Assembly: GCA_026197075.1 (NCBI GenBank)
Contig: JAPHQV010000025.1
Span: 186,001 to 250,000, forward strand
Direction: 5' to 3'
Source of the DNA: Gammaproteobacteria bacterium
GTDB taxonomy: Bacteria; Pseudomonadota; Gammaproteobacteria; DSM-19610
DNA length: 64,000 bases
The translations under genes were made by a program, and so were the position numbers. The notes beneath the pieces were generated by a model. That model worked only from the letters and a program-made list of their open reading frames with translations. It made no database searches and was not told the origin of the DNA. Below, in pieces: positions 47,955-59,162 of the stretch (positions are counted from its first letter, which is position 1; each line of letters opens with the position of its first letter).

Positions 47955-48593
47955 CTACGGGGTGGATTCCGGTCCCTGTTCCCATTCCTGCGCGAGCAAT
48001 TCCTCCACCCGGGCCAGGCTGGCGCGTTCCATGGGCCGGCCATTCACGGGGCTGAGGGGCGCCTGGCGGATGCCGTTGGCAGGGAAGATCAGCGCCTCGA
48101 TGGTCTGTTCGCCAGCCAGGAACCGCACCGAAGGGATGTCGCCGCTGGTTTCCCGGTTCAGGCGCAGGCGTCGCAGGCCCACCTCAAAGGGAATGCCGGC
48201 CCCCATCAGGAACAGATTCACTTCTTCCGGTGCGTCGACAAACAGGTGCAGGTTCACGTCCGAATGGGCGCCGGCCGTGCCGGTCAACACCGAGCCTGCC
48301 AGGCGCGGCTCGAAGGGTGCGAAGAAACGCATGGCCTGCACCGCGGCCTCGCGCAGCCGCCGCAACTGCTCCGCCCCTTCCGCGCCCAGGAACAGGCGCT
48401 GGTAATCCTGCAGGGCTTCCTCGATCTCCTTGTTGCGGGGCATGTTCTGGGTATTGGGGGCGCCGAGGCGTTCGGCGGCCTTGCGCTTGGCGGTGAAGAA
48501 ATTCTGTACCCCTTCCTCGGCCATGAGCCGCGCGGCCTCCTGGGCGAGGCGCTGGCGCATATGCTTGTCCTTGGTGGGGATGCGGATGGCCAT
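47955..48593 (-). CDS. Nucleotidyltransferase-like protein of unknown function
   Basis: A 212-residue soluble protein. The middle segment GSVLTGTAGAHSDVNLHLFV resembles the start of a nucleotidyltransferase fold (G-S-x-x-x-G-T-x-x-x-S-D), and IPFEVGLRRLRL may be the later strand. The N-terminal half is helical and basic (LAQEAARLMAEEGVQNFFTA). It may be an inactive or specialised member, since the usual second acidic residue is not clear. It lies 17 bases after mrcA in the same direction. Confidence 0.65.
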   Translation of the reverse strand: MAIRIPTKDKHMRQRLAQEAARLMAEEGVQNFFTAKRKAAERLGAPNTQNMPRNKEIEEALQDYQRLFLGAEGAEQLRRLREAAVQAMRFFAPFEPRLAGSVLTGTAGAHSDVNLHLFVDAPEEVNLFLMGAGIPFEVGLRRLRLNRETSGDIPSVRFLAGEQTIEALIFPANGIRQAPLSPVNGRPMERASLARVEELLAQEWEQGPESTP

Positions 48594-48610
48594 GGCTGCG
48601 GGATGGATTC

Positions 48611-51085
48611 CTAGAACAGGGGTTCGGATTCGGGGGCGCCGGACTCGGTTGTATCCGGGGCCTGGTTCTCCTCCGCCATCTGCCGGGGTGCCTCGTCCAG
48701 CCGGAAGGTTTCGAACAGGGTGTTGGTCTGGCCCGGGGCCGGCAGCAGGCCGGTGGATGGGTCGATGCGCACCGTGACCAGCCCCTCCGGGGGCGGCTGC
48801 AGTGCGCTTGGCACCCCGCGCAGGGCGGTCTCCATATAGGCGATCCACATGGGCAGGGCTGCGCGGCCACCGGTCTCCCCGCTGCCCAGGGGTTGCAGCT
48901 GGTCGAAACCGATCCAGGTGGTGGTGACCAGGGCGGCGTTGTAGCCACAGAACCAGGCGTCGCGCTGGTCGTTGGTGGTGCCGGTCTTGCCGGCCAGGTC
49001 ACCACGGCCCAGGGCACGGGCCTGGCGTCCGGTACCTTGCTGGATCACGTCCTGCATCATGGAGGTCATCAGGTAGGCATTCTGGGGGCTCAGCACCCGG
49101 GGTGCCGGCAATGGGGCCGGGGTCTCGGCCACGGGATCAGTTTGCTCGTCGAGGGGCAAGGGACTTGCCTCCACCTGGTCTTCCGCGGGTAACGTGGCGC
49201 CGTCGAGTTGCAGGTTCGATTGTTCCAGGCAGGCCTCGTCACAGACCACCCGGGGGCGCGTCGCCTCCAGCAATTCACCCTCGGCGTCCAGCACCCGCTC
49301 GATCAGGTAGGGCTCGACCAGGTACCCGCCGTTGGCGAACACGGCATAGCCACGCGCCATCTCCAGGGGCGTGGTGGTGCCGCTGCCCAGGGCCAGGGAC
49401 AGGTTGCGGGGCAGGCTGGCGGTCTCGAAGCCGAAGCGCCGGGCATGTTCGATGGCGAAAGCGGGGCCGATGCTTTGCAGCAGGCGCACCGACACCAGGT
49501 TGCGGGAGTGGGTGAGGGCCTCGCGCAGACGCGTGGGGCCATAGAAGCGCCCACTGTAGTTGACGGGACGCCAGGTGGTTTCCAGCGCCGGGTCGTCGAA
49601 CACCACCGGTGCGTCGTTGATGATGCTGGCGGTGCTGAAGCCGCGCTCCAGGCCGGCGGAATAGATGAAGGGCTTGAAGCTGGAGCCGGGCTGACGCTCG
49701 GCCTGCACGGCCCGGTTGAACTTGCTGCGGGAAAAATCGAAACCACCCACCAGCGCGACCAGGGCGCCATCGCCAGGCAGCAGGGACACCAGGGCCCCTT
49801 CCACTTCGGGCACCTGTGCCAGTTGCCACTCGCCGGCCGCGCCCTCCCGCAGGCGGATGATATCGCCTGCCTGGAGTACATCGGCCGGCCGGGTCGGGGC
49901 CGCGCCGCGCTGGTTGGCGCTCACGAATGGGCGTGCCCAGCGCATGCCTTCCCAGGCCAGTTCCAGCAATCCCAGGTCGCTGCTGAAGACCCGGACCCCC
50001 TCGTCGTTCACCGCCAGTACCAGTCCCGCCGGCAGGCCGCCCACGGGGGGATGATCGAGCAGCAGGGCGCGCCAGTGGAATTCATCGCCCTCCGCATCCA
50101 GTTCCAGCCGCGCTTCCGGGCCGCGGTAGCCATGGCGCTGGTCGTAGTCCAGCAGGGCGTCGCGCAGGGCGCGGGTGGCGGCTTCCTGGCGCGGGCCTTC
50201 CAGGGTGGTGTAGACCTGGTAGCCGGAGGTATAGACCTCGGGTCCATAACGGCTGACCATCTCGGTGCGGACCATTTCCGCGGCATAGCCCGCTTCCAGC
50301 TCCGCCGCCTTGGCGTGCAGGCGGGCGTTGTCAGGGGTCTCGATGGCGGCCCGGTATTCCGCCGCGTCGATGGCGCCCAGCTGGTACATGCGCGAGAGCA
50401 CGTAGTTGCGGCGCACCTCTGCCTGGCGGGGATTGCTCACAGGGTTGTCGCGCGAGGGCGCCTTCGGCAGGCCGGCGATCATGGCGATCTGGGGCAGGGT
50501 CAGCTGGTCCAGCGTGGCACCGTAGTAGACCTCCGCGGCCGCTCCGACCCCGTAGGCACGGTGGCCCAGAAAAATCTTGTTCAGGTACAGGGCAAGGATT
50601 TCTTCCTTGCTGAAGTTGCGTTCGATGCGCAAGGCGAGGAATATTTCCGTGATCTTGCGCAGGTAGGATTTTTCCGCGCTGAGGAAGTAATTGCGGGCCA
50701 CCTGCATGGTAATGGTGCTGCCGCCCTGGCGCTTCTCGCCAGTGCGGGCCAGCTCCAGGCCGGCGCGCAGAATGCCCTGGTAGTCGACGCCGGGATGCTG
50801 GAAAAAGCGGTCATCCTCGGCGCCCAGGAAGGCCTGGACCATCAGCGGCGGGATGGCCTCATAGGCCACCGGGGTACGGCGTTGCTCGCCGAATTCCGCC
50901 AGCAGGAGGCCATCGCGGCTGTAGACCCGCAGCGGAACCTGCAGCTTGATATCGCGCAGCTCTTCAGTGTCGGGCAAGTCGGACGCCACATACAGGTAGG
51001 CGCCGGCCACGGCGAACAGCACGGCAGTGAGCAGGCCGAAGGCGGAGGCCAGGGCCAGGCGAAGCAGGAGCAACCAGGATTTCAT
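48611..51085 (-). CDS. mrcA: Penicillin-binding protein 1A
   Basis: An 824-residue bifunctional peptidoglycan synthase. A membrane anchor spans about 10-33, and the GT51 transglycosylase domain has GAEDDRFFQHPGVD (EDDRFF at 90-95) and RQGGSTITMQVARN. An OB-like insert is followed by the transpeptidase with SSFK, the SRN triad and KTGTT. It polymerises and cross-links glycan at the inner membrane. Divergence from pilMNOPQ is conserved in Pseudomonas and many relatives. Confidence 0.96.
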   Translation of the reverse strand: MKSWLLLLRLALASAFGLLTAVLFAVAGAYLYVASDLPDTEELRDIKLQVPLRVYSRDGLLLAEFGEQRRTPVAYEAIPPLMVQAFLGAEDDRFFQHPGVDYQGILRAGLELARTGEKRQGGSTITMQVARNYFLSAEKSYLRKITEIFLALRIERNFSKEEILALYLNKIFLGHRAYGVGAAAEVYYGATLDQLTLPQIAMIAGLPKAPSRDNPVSNPRQAEVRRNYVLSRMYQLGAIDAAEYRAAIETPDNARLHAKAAELEAGYAAEMVRTEMVSRYGPEVYTSGYQVYTTLEGPRQEAATRALRDALLDYDQRHGYRGPEARLELDAEGDEFHWRALLLDHPPVGGLPAGLVLAVNDEGVRVFSSDLGLLELAWEGMRWARPFVSANQRGAAPTRPADVLQAGDIIRLREGAAGEWQLAQVPEVEGALVSLLPGDGALVALVGGFDFSRSKFNRAVQAERQPGSSFKPFIYSAGLERGFSTASIINDAPVVFDDPALETTWRPVNYSGRFYGPTRLREALTHSRNLVSVRLLQSIGPAFAIEHARRFGFETASLPRNLSLALGSGTTTPLEMARGYAVFANGGYLVEPYLIERVLDAEGELLEATRPRVVCDEACLEQSNLQLDGATLPAEDQVEASPLPLDEQTDPVAETPAPLPAPRVLSPQNAYLMTSMMQDVIQQGTGRQARALGRGDLAGKTGTTNDQRDAWFCGYNAALVTTTWIGFDQLQPLGSGETGGRAALPMWIAYMETALRGVPSALQPPPEGLVTVRIDPSTGLLPAPGQTNTLFETFRLDEAPRQMAEENQAPDTTESGAPESEPLF

Positions 51086-51199
51086 CTATTTGGGCAGCTT
51101 GTGATGGGGTTCAACAAAGAGGGAACGTTTCCCGTTAAACTTAACTATAAATCGTCCGATACAGGGAATCGAGCCCTGCGTGCAGGACGAAGCCATTGG

Positions 51200-51228
51200 T
51201 TGACAACCAGTTGGAGTTGTCATCTAAT
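51200..51228 (+). promoter_or_regulatory. Sigma70 promoter of pilMNOPQ
   Basis: TTGACA (51200-51205), a 17-base spacer and TCTAAT (51223-51228), with a leader of about 45 bases before the pilM start. An additional AT-rich TATAAA lies at about 51145, upstream, in the 195-base mrcA-pilM gap and may serve either strand. Confidence 0.7.
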
Positions 51229-51253
51229 CCGGTGGAACACCTATGGGTATTAA

Positions 51254-52351
<1,098 letters not shown>

Positions 52352-52352
52352 T

Positions 52353-52925
52353 ATGGCACACATCAACCTCTTACCCTGGCGCGAGGAGCTGCGCAAGCAG
52401 CGACAGAAGGAATTCGTCACCATGGCCGCCCTGGGGGTCGTGTTCGCGGTGGCCATCTGGGGCCTGGTGCACATGCAGATGCTGAATCGCATCGACGCCC
52501 AGAACCAGCGCAACGCCTACCTGGAACAGCAGATCAAGGTCCTGGACGGCAAGATCGCCAAGATCCAGGAAATCGACAAGACCCGGGCCAACCTGCTGGC
52601 GCGCATGAACATCATCCAGCAGCTGCAGAGCAGCCGCCCGGAGAGCGTACACCTGATGGACCAACTGGTGCGGACCCTGCCCGATGGCGTGCACCTTACC
52701 AGCATCAAGCAGGCGGCTACCGCGCTCACCCTGGTGGGCCAGGCCCAGTCCAATGCCCGCGTGTCCGCCTATATGCGCAACATCGACAGCTCCGAGTGGA
52801 TGACCAGTCCGCGGCTGGATTTCATCCAGACCCGCGAGGTCAATCGGCAGCGCGTGGCTGAGTTCACTCTGCGGGCGGCGCAGGTACGCGCCCAGGCTGC
52901 CACGGACGGGGAGGCGGCACAATGA
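52353..52925 (+). CDS. pilN: Type IV pilus assembly protein PilN
   Basis: A 190-residue bitopic membrane protein. The cytoplasmic N-terminus MAHINLLPWREELRKQRQKE contains the INLLPWR PilM-binding motif; a helix follows at about 25-41, then a coiled coil and a periplasmic ferredoxin-like domain. PilN and PilO form the alignment complex core. It overlaps pilO by four bases. Confidence 0.96.
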   Translation: MAHINLLPWREELRKQRQKEFVTMAALGVVFAVAIWGLVHMQMLNRIDAQNQRNAYLEQQIKVLDGKIAKIQEIDKTRANLLARMNIIQQLQSSRPESVHLMDQLVRTLPDGVHLTSIKQAATALTLVGQAQSNARVSAYMRNIDSSEWMTSPRLDFIQTREVNRQRVAEFTLRAAQVRAQAATDGEAAQ

Positions 52926-53509
52926 AGCTAGAGGACATCAACAATCTCGATTTCAACAACATCGGGAGCTGGCCGGCCGCGGGGCGTGCCGTACTCATCG
53001 GCCTGCTGATCGTCGTGGTCCTGTTCCTTGGCTATTGGTTCGACGTCAAGGATCAGGTCCAGTCCCTGGAAGCGGCCGAACGCAAGGAAACGGAGCTGAA
53101 GACCACCTTCGAAACCAAGGCTCGCAAGGCCGCCAACCTGGCCGCCTACGAGCAGCAGCTGGACGAGATGAAGGAATCCTTCGGCGCCATGCTGCGCCAG
53201 TTGCCCAACAAGACCGAGGTGGCGGACCTGCTGGTGGATATTTCCCAGACCGGTCTGGCCAGTGGGCTCGAGTTCGATCTGTTCAAGCCGCAGGGCGAAA
53301 ACCCGCGCGACTTCTACGCCGAGTTGCCCATCAGCATCAAGGTGAAGGGGCAGTACCACGAGTTCGGCAACTTTGTCAGCGGGCTGGCGGCCTTGCCGCG
53401 TATCGTTACCGTACATGACATCGCCATTACACCCCAGCCGGAAGGGGAGCTGATTATGGACCTGACGGCCAAGACCTACCGCTACCTGGACGACGAGGAG
53501 GTTCAGTAA
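52922..53509 (+). CDS. pilO: Type IV pilus assembly protein PilO
   Basis: A 195-residue bitopic protein with a membrane helix at about 23-40, a coiled coil, and a periplasmic domain including SGLEFDLFKPQGENPRDFYA, typical of PilO. It heterodimerises with PilN and contacts PilP. It shares one base with the pilP start. Confidence 0.95.
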   Translation: MKLEDINNLDFNNIGSWPAAGRAVLIGLLIVVVLFLGYWFDVKDQVQSLEAAERKETELKTTFETKARKAANLAAYEQQLDEMKESFGAMLRQLPNKTEVADLLVDISQTGLASGLEFDLFKPQGENPRDFYAELPISIKVKGQYHEFGNFVSGLAALPRIVTVHDIAITPQPEGELIMDLTAKTYRYLDDEEVQ

Positions 53510-54051
53510 TGAAGACCTTCCTCCATAATCCCCTGGCAGCGGCCGTGCTGATGGCGAGCGCGGCGGGACTGGCCGGTTGCGGCGGTGCCAATACCCAGGA
53601 CCTGGAACAATATGTCCAGGAAGTGAGTGCGCAACAGCCCACGCGTATCGAGCCCCTGCCCGAATTCAAGCCCTTCGAGACCTTCCTGTACCAGGCCGGG
53701 GATCTGCGCAGCCCTTTCCAGCCGATGGATTCAGTGCGGCCTGACCGCCAGATGGTACAGGAGGGTGGCAGCGGTATCCGACCGGATCTGCAGCGACCAC
53801 GCGAACCCCTGGAAGAAGCCCCCCTCGATGCCTTGCGCATGGTGGGCACACTGGAGCAGTTCGGTGAATCCTGGGCGCTGGTGCGCATGAACGATGGCAC
53901 CATCCATCGGGTTCAGCCCGGGAACTATGCCGGGCACAACCATGGCAAGATCACTCGCATCACCGAAGATCGCATTGAATTAACCGAAATCATACCCGAT
54001 GGGCTGGGGGGCTGGCAGGAACGCCAGGCATCTCTGGCACTGAGCGAATAA
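53509..54051 (+). CDS. pilP: Type IV pilus assembly lipoprotein PilP
   Basis: A 180-residue lipoprotein with lipobox LAGC (Cys24), a flexible linker and a C-terminal HR-type beta domain (LRMVGTLEQFGESWALVRM). PilP joins the inner-membrane PilNO complex to the outer-membrane secretin PilQ. pilQ starts 19 bases later. Confidence 0.94.
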   Translation: MKTFLHNPLAAAVLMASAAGLAGCGGANTQDLEQYVQEVSAQQPTRIEPLPEFKPFETFLYQAGDLRSPFQPMDSVRPDRQMVQEGGSGIRPDLQRPREPLEEAPLDALRMVGTLEQFGESWALVRMNDGTIHRVQPGNYAGHNHGKITRITEDRIELTEIIPDGLGGWQERQASLALSE

Positions 54052-54070
54052 TCCCATGGGGGGATCGTAC

Positions 54071-56221
54071 ATGAGCGTTGCAACAAGAAATTCCCGTATC
54101 GATCAGTCTGCGGCCCGGAGCGGCTGGCAGGGACGCCTGCAGAACCTCCTGTGGAGCACTTTGCTGTTGCTGGCCGGTTCCGGCACGGCGCTGGCGGACA
54201 ATACCATCGAGGCCATCGAGTTCTCCGGCCTGTCCGGCAACCGCGTACAGATCGTCATGCGCATGAGCCAGCCGCCCCAGGATCCGATGAGTTTCACCAT
54301 CGATAATCCGGCGCGTATCGCGCTCGATTTCCCGGCCACCACCAGCAAGCTGGATCGCCGCTCCCAGGACATCGGGGTGGGCGCCGCCAAGAGCATCACC
54401 GCGGTGGAGGCCCAGGGCCGCACCCGCGTGGTGGTGAACCTGGTGGAAATGGTCTCCTATGAAACCCGCGTGGTGGACAACCAGGTGGTGCTGACCCTGC
54501 AGGATGTGGGAGCAGGCAGTGTCGCCAGTGCGCCCGCAAGCACGGCCCCCGCGCCTTCCCCGGCGACCGCCGGGAAGCCGGCCGCAACCAGCGGTGCGGC
54601 CATCAGTAACGTGGACTTCCGTCGCGGCGACCAGGGCGAAGGCCGTATCGTCGTGACCCTGTCCGATCCCTCCATCAGCGTGGACATGCGCCAGGAAGGC
54701 GGCAAGGTGGTCGTGGACTTCATCAACAGCAGCCTGCCGGAGCGCCTGGAACGACGCCTGGATGTCACGGATTTCGCCACCCCGGTGAAGACCGTGGATA
54801 CCATCAGTCGTGGCCGCAATGTGCGTATGACCATCGACCCGATCGGTGAATATGAACACCTGGCCTACCAGACCGACGACAGGTTCACGGTGGAAATCAA
54901 ACCCACCACCAAGGAAGAATTGGAAGCCCGTCGACGCGAGGAGTTCGGCTACACGGGAGAACGCCTGTCGCTGAACTTCCAGGACATCGAGGCGCGCTCC
55001 GTACTGCAGTTGCTCGCCGACTTTACCGGCCTGAACATCGTGGTGAGTGACACGGTGACCGGCAACCTGACCCTGCGCCTGCGCAATGTGCCCTGGGACC
55101 AGGCCCTCGACATCGTCCTCAAGACCAAGGGCCTGGCCATGCGCCAGACCGGCAATGTCATGCTGGTGGCGCCGAGCGAGGAAATCAGCGCACGGGAAAA
55201 ACTCGAGCTGGAGTCCCAGAAGCAGATCAAGGAACTGGCGCCCCTGTACTCGGAGTTCGTGCAGGTCAATTATGCCAAGGCCTCCGAGATTTCCGCCCTG
55301 CTCAAGGGGGAGGCTGCCGGCCTGACCAGCGAACGCGGTTCCGTGGTGGTGGATGAACGCACCAATACCCTGCTGATCCAGGACACGGCCCAGAAGCTGG
55401 AAGAGATCCGTCGCCTGGTGACGCGCCTGGATATCCCGGTGCGCCAGGTGCTGATCGAGTCCCGCATCGTCATCGCCAACGATGACTTCGCCAAGGACCT
55501 GGGCGTCAAGTTCGGCTTCAGCCACATGGAAACGAATGAGATCAATACCGCCGTGGGCGGCGCACTGGGCGGTGATCTGGCCGTCAGCCCCGGCTTCGGC
55601 TCGACCATCTTCGAGATTCCCGGTGGTAGCGAGAATGAATCCCTGATGGTGGACCTGCCGGTCACCAACCCGGCCGGCGGCATCAACTTCCTGGCCGGTA
55701 AGGTGGGCAGTGGCATCCTGCGCCTCGAGCTGACCGCCATGCAGGCGGAAGGCAAGGGCGAAGTGATCTCCAGCCCTCGGGTCATTACCTCCAACCAGCA
55801 GACGGCGGTGATTCGCCAGGGCGTGGAGATTCCCTACCAGGAGGCCAGCTCCAGCGGCGCCACCAGCGTCTCCTTCAAGGAAGCCGTGTTGGCCCTGGAA
55901 GTCACCCCGCAGATCACCCCCGACGACCGTATCATCATGGATGTGAAGGTGAACAAGGACAGCGTGGGCCAGGTGTTCGGAGGCGTGCCGAGCATCGATA
56001 CCCGCGAGGTGAACACCCAGGTGCTGGTGGACAATGGCGAGACCCTGGTGCTGGGCGGCATCTACGAGCAGACCACCCTCAACGAAGTGGACAAGGTGCC
56101 GTTGTTCGGCGACCTGCCAGGGGTGGGCTGGATGTTCCGTACCAAGCGCGACCTGGACGAGAAGTCAGAACTGCTGATCTTCGTGACCCCGCGGATCGTC
56201 AAGGACAAGTTGAACCTCTGA
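54071..56221 (+). CDS. pilQ: Type IV pilus secretin PilQ
   Basis: A 716-residue outer-membrane secretin with a signal peptide (WSTLLLLAGSGTALA), two AMIN domains (from about 45 and 180, peptidoglycan binding), STN and N1-type periplasmic domains, and the C-terminal secretin domain with VEIPYQEASSSGATSVSFKE and LVLGGIYE. It forms the gate for the pilus. The ATG at 54071 is preferred because GGGGGA precedes it; an ATG at 54056 lacks a site. Confidence 0.96.
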   Translation: MSVATRNSRIDQSAARSGWQGRLQNLLWSTLLLLAGSGTALADNTIEAIEFSGLSGNRVQIVMRMSQPPQDPMSFTIDNPARIALDFPATTSKLDRRSQDIGVGAAKSITAVEAQGRTRVVVNLVEMVSYETRVVDNQVVLTLQDVGAGSVASAPASTAPAPSPATAGKPAATSGAAISNVDFRRGDQGEGRIVVTLSDPSISVDMRQEGGKVVVDFINSSLPERLERRLDVTDFATPVKTVDTISRGRNVRMTIDPIGEYEHLAYQTDDRFTVEIKPTTKEELEARRREEFGYTGERLSLNFQDIEARSVLQLLADFTGLNIVVSDTVTGNLTLRLRNVPWDQALDIVLKTKGLAMRQTGNVMLVAPSEEISAREKLELESQKQIKELAPLYSEFVQVNYAKASEISALLKGEAAGLTSERGSVVVDERTNTLLIQDTAQKLEEIRRLVTRLDIPVRQVLIESRIVIANDDFAKDLGVKFGFSHMETNEINTAVGGALGGDLAVSPGFGSTIFEIPGGSENESLMVDLPVTNPAGGINFLAGKVGSGILRLELTAMQAEGKGEVISSPRVITSNQQTAVIRQGVEIPYQEASSSGATSVSFKEAVLALEVTPQITPDDRIIMDVKVNKDSVGQVFGGVPSIDTREVNTQVLVDNGETLVLGGIYEQTTLNEVDKVPLFGDLPGVGWMFRTKRDLDEKSELLIFVTPRIVKDKLNL

Positions 56222-56262
56222 TTGCTTGCCTGTAGACACGGTTTCTGGCATACCTGCCCGGC

Positions 56263-56799
56263 ATGAATATGCCGGGCAGTTTGTTTCTGGTCGGTCCCAT
56301 GGGGGCCGGCAAATCCACCATCGGCCGCCAGCTCGCCAAATCCCTGTCCCGGACCTTCCTCGACAGCGACAAGGAGGTGGAGGACCGTACCGGGGTGGGT
56401 ATCCCCCTGATCTTCGAGCTGGAAGGCGAGGCCGGTTTTCGCGCCCGGGAGCGGGCGGTGATCGACGACCTCAGCCAACGCACCGATATCGTGCTCGCCA
56501 CCGGCGGCGGGGCCGTGCTGGACGCGGACAACCGCCACCACCTCCGCAGCCGCGGCCAGGTGATCTACCTGCGTACCTCGGTGGACCAGCAGCTCGCCCG
56601 CACCGCCCGTGACCGCAATCGTCCCCTGTTGCAGACGGACGATCCCCGTGCCCGGCTCGAGGAGCTGATGCGCACGCGCGAACCCCTGTACCGGGAAGTG
56701 GCCCACCATGTCATCGATACCGACGGCCGCCGGGTGCGGGAGGTGGTGGAGGACATCCTGCGCCTGATCCGGGAGGATGCGCCAAAGCCGGGGAGCTGA
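56263..56799 (+). CDS. aroK: Shikimate kinase
   Basis: A 178-residue shikimate kinase with P-loop GPMGAGKST at 11-19, shikimate-binding DSDKEVEDRTG and the ATGGGAVL loop. It phosphorylates shikimate towards aromatic amino acids and, through chorismate, ubiquinone. It lies 41 bases after pilQ; the pilQ-aroK-aroB order is highly conserved. Confidence 0.96.
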   Translation: MNMPGSLFLVGPMGAGKSTIGRQLAKSLSRTFLDSDKEVEDRTGVGIPLIFELEGEAGFRARERAVIDDLSQRTDIVLATGGGAVLDADNRHHLRSRGQVIYLRTSVDQQLARTARDRNRPLLQTDDPRARLEELMRTREPLYREVAHHVIDTDGRRVREVVEDILRLIREDAPKPGS

Positions 56800-56868
56800 C
56801 ATCGCCATTCCTGTCGCGCCGCGCGCTCCCTGATACAATGCCCCGAACCCGTGCCACATGACCAGGAT

Positions 56869-57945
56869 ATGAAAACCCTTACCGTCGAGCTTGGTGAACG
56901 CAGCTACCCCATCCACATCGGCCCCGGCCTGCTGGACGATGGCGCCCTGCTGAAGCCCCACATCACTGGCCGCCAGGTGATGGTGGTCAGCAACGAGACC
57001 GTGGCGCCCCTGTACCTGGCCCGCCTGCAGGCTTCCCTCGCGGACTTCGACCTGGACGCGGTCATCCTGCCCGACGGCGAGGAATACAAGACCCTCGAGG
57101 TGCTCAACCGCATCTACGACCGGCTGCTGGAAAGGCGCTTCAACCGCAAGTGCACCCTCGTCGCCCTGGGTGGCGGCGTGGTGGGCGACATGACCGGCTT
57201 TGCCGCCGCCACCTACCAGCGCGGTGTGAACTTCATCCAGGTGCCCACCACCCTGCTGGCGCAAGTGGATTCCTCCGTGGGCGGCAAGACCGGCGTCAAC
57301 CACCCGCGTGGCAAGAACATGATCGGGGCCTTCTACCAGCCGAGCTGCGTGCTGGCGGATACCGACACCCTGGCCACCCTCGACGAGCGCCAGCTGGCGG
57401 CGGGCATGGCGGAGGTGATCAAGTACGGCCTGATCCGCGAGCCCGGCTTCTTCGCCTGGCTGGAGGCGCACATGGATGCCCTCAACGCGCGTGACACCGG
57501 CGCGCTGATCGAGGCCATCGAACGCTCCTGTGCCTGCAAGGCCGAGGTGGTGGCCGCCGACGAACGCGAGGGCGGGCTGCGCGCCATCCTCAACCTGGGT
57601 CACACCTTCGGCCATGCCATCGAGACCGGCATGGGCTACGGCAGCTGGCTGCACGGCGAGGCGGTGGGGGCCGGCATGTACCTGGCCGCCGAGCTGTCGC
57701 GCCGCGAGGGCTGGTTGAGCACGGCCGATGTGGAACGTATCCGCGTGCTGCTGGAGCGCGCCCGCCTGCCCGTCAAGGCACCGCCCAGCATGACCGAGCA
57801 GCAGTTTCTCGACCTCATGGCGGTGGACAAGAAGGTACTGGATGGCGGCCTGCGCCTGGTGCTGCTCAAGGCCATCGGCGAGGCCGTGATCAGCGGGGAT
57901 TTCCAGCCGCGGCATTTGCACGAGACCCTGGCCGCGGCCTTATGA
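56869..57945 (+). CDS. aroB: 3-dehydroquinate synthase
   Basis: A 358-residue NAD- and metal-dependent enzyme converting DAHP to 3-dehydroquinate. Landmarks are [33 protein letters not shown] and the [20 protein letters not shown] signature. The start at 56869 gives the usual [16 protein letters not shown]-terminus; an ATG six codons upstream is less likely. It overlaps dgt by four bases. Confidence 0.96.
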   Translation: MKTLTVELGERSYPIHIGPGLLDDGALLKPHITGRQVMVVSNETVAPLYLARLQASLADFDLDAVILPDGEEYKTLEVLNRIYDRLLERRFNRKCTLVALGGGVVGDMTGFAAATYQRGVNFIQVPTTLLAQVDSSVGGKTGVNHPRGKNMIGAFYQPSCVLADTDTLATLDERQLAAGMAEVIKYGLIREPGFFAWLEAHMDALNARDTGALIEAIERSCACKAEVVAADEREGGLRAILNLGHTFGHAIETGMGYGSWLHGEAVGAGMYLAAELSRREGWLSTADVERIRVLLERARLPVKAPPSMTEQQFLDLMAVDKKVLDGGLRLVLLKAIGEAVISGDFQPRHLHETLAAAL

Positions 57946-59126
57946 CGTCGCTGCCCGTCACCGTCGCCACCAGCCAGTCGTTGCTGGCGCCCTACGCGGT
58001 ACGGGACAGCAACTCCCACGGCCGCGCCCACCGCGAACCGCCGCCCACCTACCGCAGCGAGTTCCAGCGCGACCGCGACCGCATCATCCATTGCGGCGCC
58101 TTCCGGCGCCTGGAATACAAGACCCAGGTGTTCGTGAACCACGAGGGCGACCTGTTCCGCACTCGCCTCACCCATTCCATCGAGGTGGCGCAGATCGCCC
58201 GCGCCATCGCCCGTACCCTGGCCCTCAACGAGGACCTGACCGAGGCCATCGCCCTGGCCCACGACCTGGGCCACACCCCCTTCGGTCATGCCGGCCAGGA
58301 TGCCCTCAACGCCTGCATGAAAGACCATGGCGGTTTCGAGCACAACCTGCAGTCGCTGCGCGTGGTGGACGAGCTGGAGGAGCGCTACGCCGATTTCACC
58401 GGCCTCAACCTGATGTTCGAGACCCGCGAGGGCATCCTCAAGCACTGCGCCCCGGCCAAGGCGGCCGAGCTGGGCGAATTGGGGCGGCGTTTCCTGGACA
58501 AACGCCAACCCAGCCTGGAGGCCCAGCTCACCAACCTGGCCGACGAGATCGCCTATAACAGCCATGATGTGGACGATGGCCTGCGTTCCGGCCTCATCAG
58601 CCTCGAACAGTTACGCGAGATCGAGCTGTTTGCCGAGCATCACGAGGCCGTGGCGCGCAGCTCCCCGGAATTGCCGGCCCGGCGCGTCATCCACGAAGTG
58701 GTGCGACGCATGATCGGCCAGCAGGTGGGTGACCTGGTGGAAACCAGTATCGCGCGCCTACGGGCGGCGGCCCCCGCGGACCTGGAAGCGGTGCGCGCCC
58801 ATGGCGAGGCGCTGATCGCCTACAGTGACTCCATGCGCGAGCGCAACCTGGAACTGAAACGCTTTCTGCGCACCAACCTGTATCGTCACTACCGTGTACA
58901 TCGCATGAGCGGCAAGGCCCGCCAGGTCATCGAATCCCTGTTCGAGGCCTTCTTCGGTGACCCGCGCCTGTTGCCTGACAAGGCCCAGGAACAGGTGCGC
59001 CTGCTGGCCGAGACCCAGGGCGAGGCCGGGCGCGCGCGCGCCGTCGCCGACTACATCGCCGGCATGACCGATCGCTATGCCATTACCGAATATGAACGGG
59101 TGTACAATCCCAGGGAACTGACCTGA
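57942..59126 (+). CDS. dgt: dGTP triphosphohydrolase-like HD protein
   Basis: A 394-residue HD-domain nucleotidase. Metal ligands are in [16 protein letters not shown] and [19 protein letters not shown], with later [10 protein letters not shown]. The family removes triphosphate from dNTPs, chiefly dGTP, and can limit phage or tune dNTP pools. It is translationally coupled to aroB by an ATGA overlap, a placement seen in other gammaproteobacteria lacking dam here. Confidence 0.9.
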   Translation: MTSLPVTVATSQSLLAPYAVRDSNSHGRAHREPPPTYRSEFQRDRDRIIHCGAFRRLEYKTQVFVNHEGDLFRTRLTHSIEVAQIARAIARTLALNEDLTEAIALAHDLGHTPFGHAGQDALNACMKDHGGFEHNLQSLRVVDELEERYADFTGLNLMFETREGILKHCAPAKAAELGELGRRFLDKRQPSLEAQLTNLADEIAYNSHDVDDGLRSGLISLEQLREIELFAEHHEAVARSSPELPARRVIHEVVRRMIGQQVGDLVETSIARLRAAAPADLEAVRAHGEALIAYSDSMRERNLELKRFLRTNLYRHYRVHRMSGKARQVIESLFEAFFGDPRLLPDKAQEQVRLLAETQGEAGRARAVADYIAGMTDRYAITEYERVYNPRELT

Positions 59127-59162
59127 TGCGCCACCTTGTACCCACTACCCTGATCGAATGCC

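Noticed and set aside
49208-51253. Plus-strand open frame of about 680 codons opposite mrcA
   Set aside because: mrcA on the minus strand has all catalytic motifs. The opposite frame has biased low-complexity composition and crosses the intergenic promoter region.
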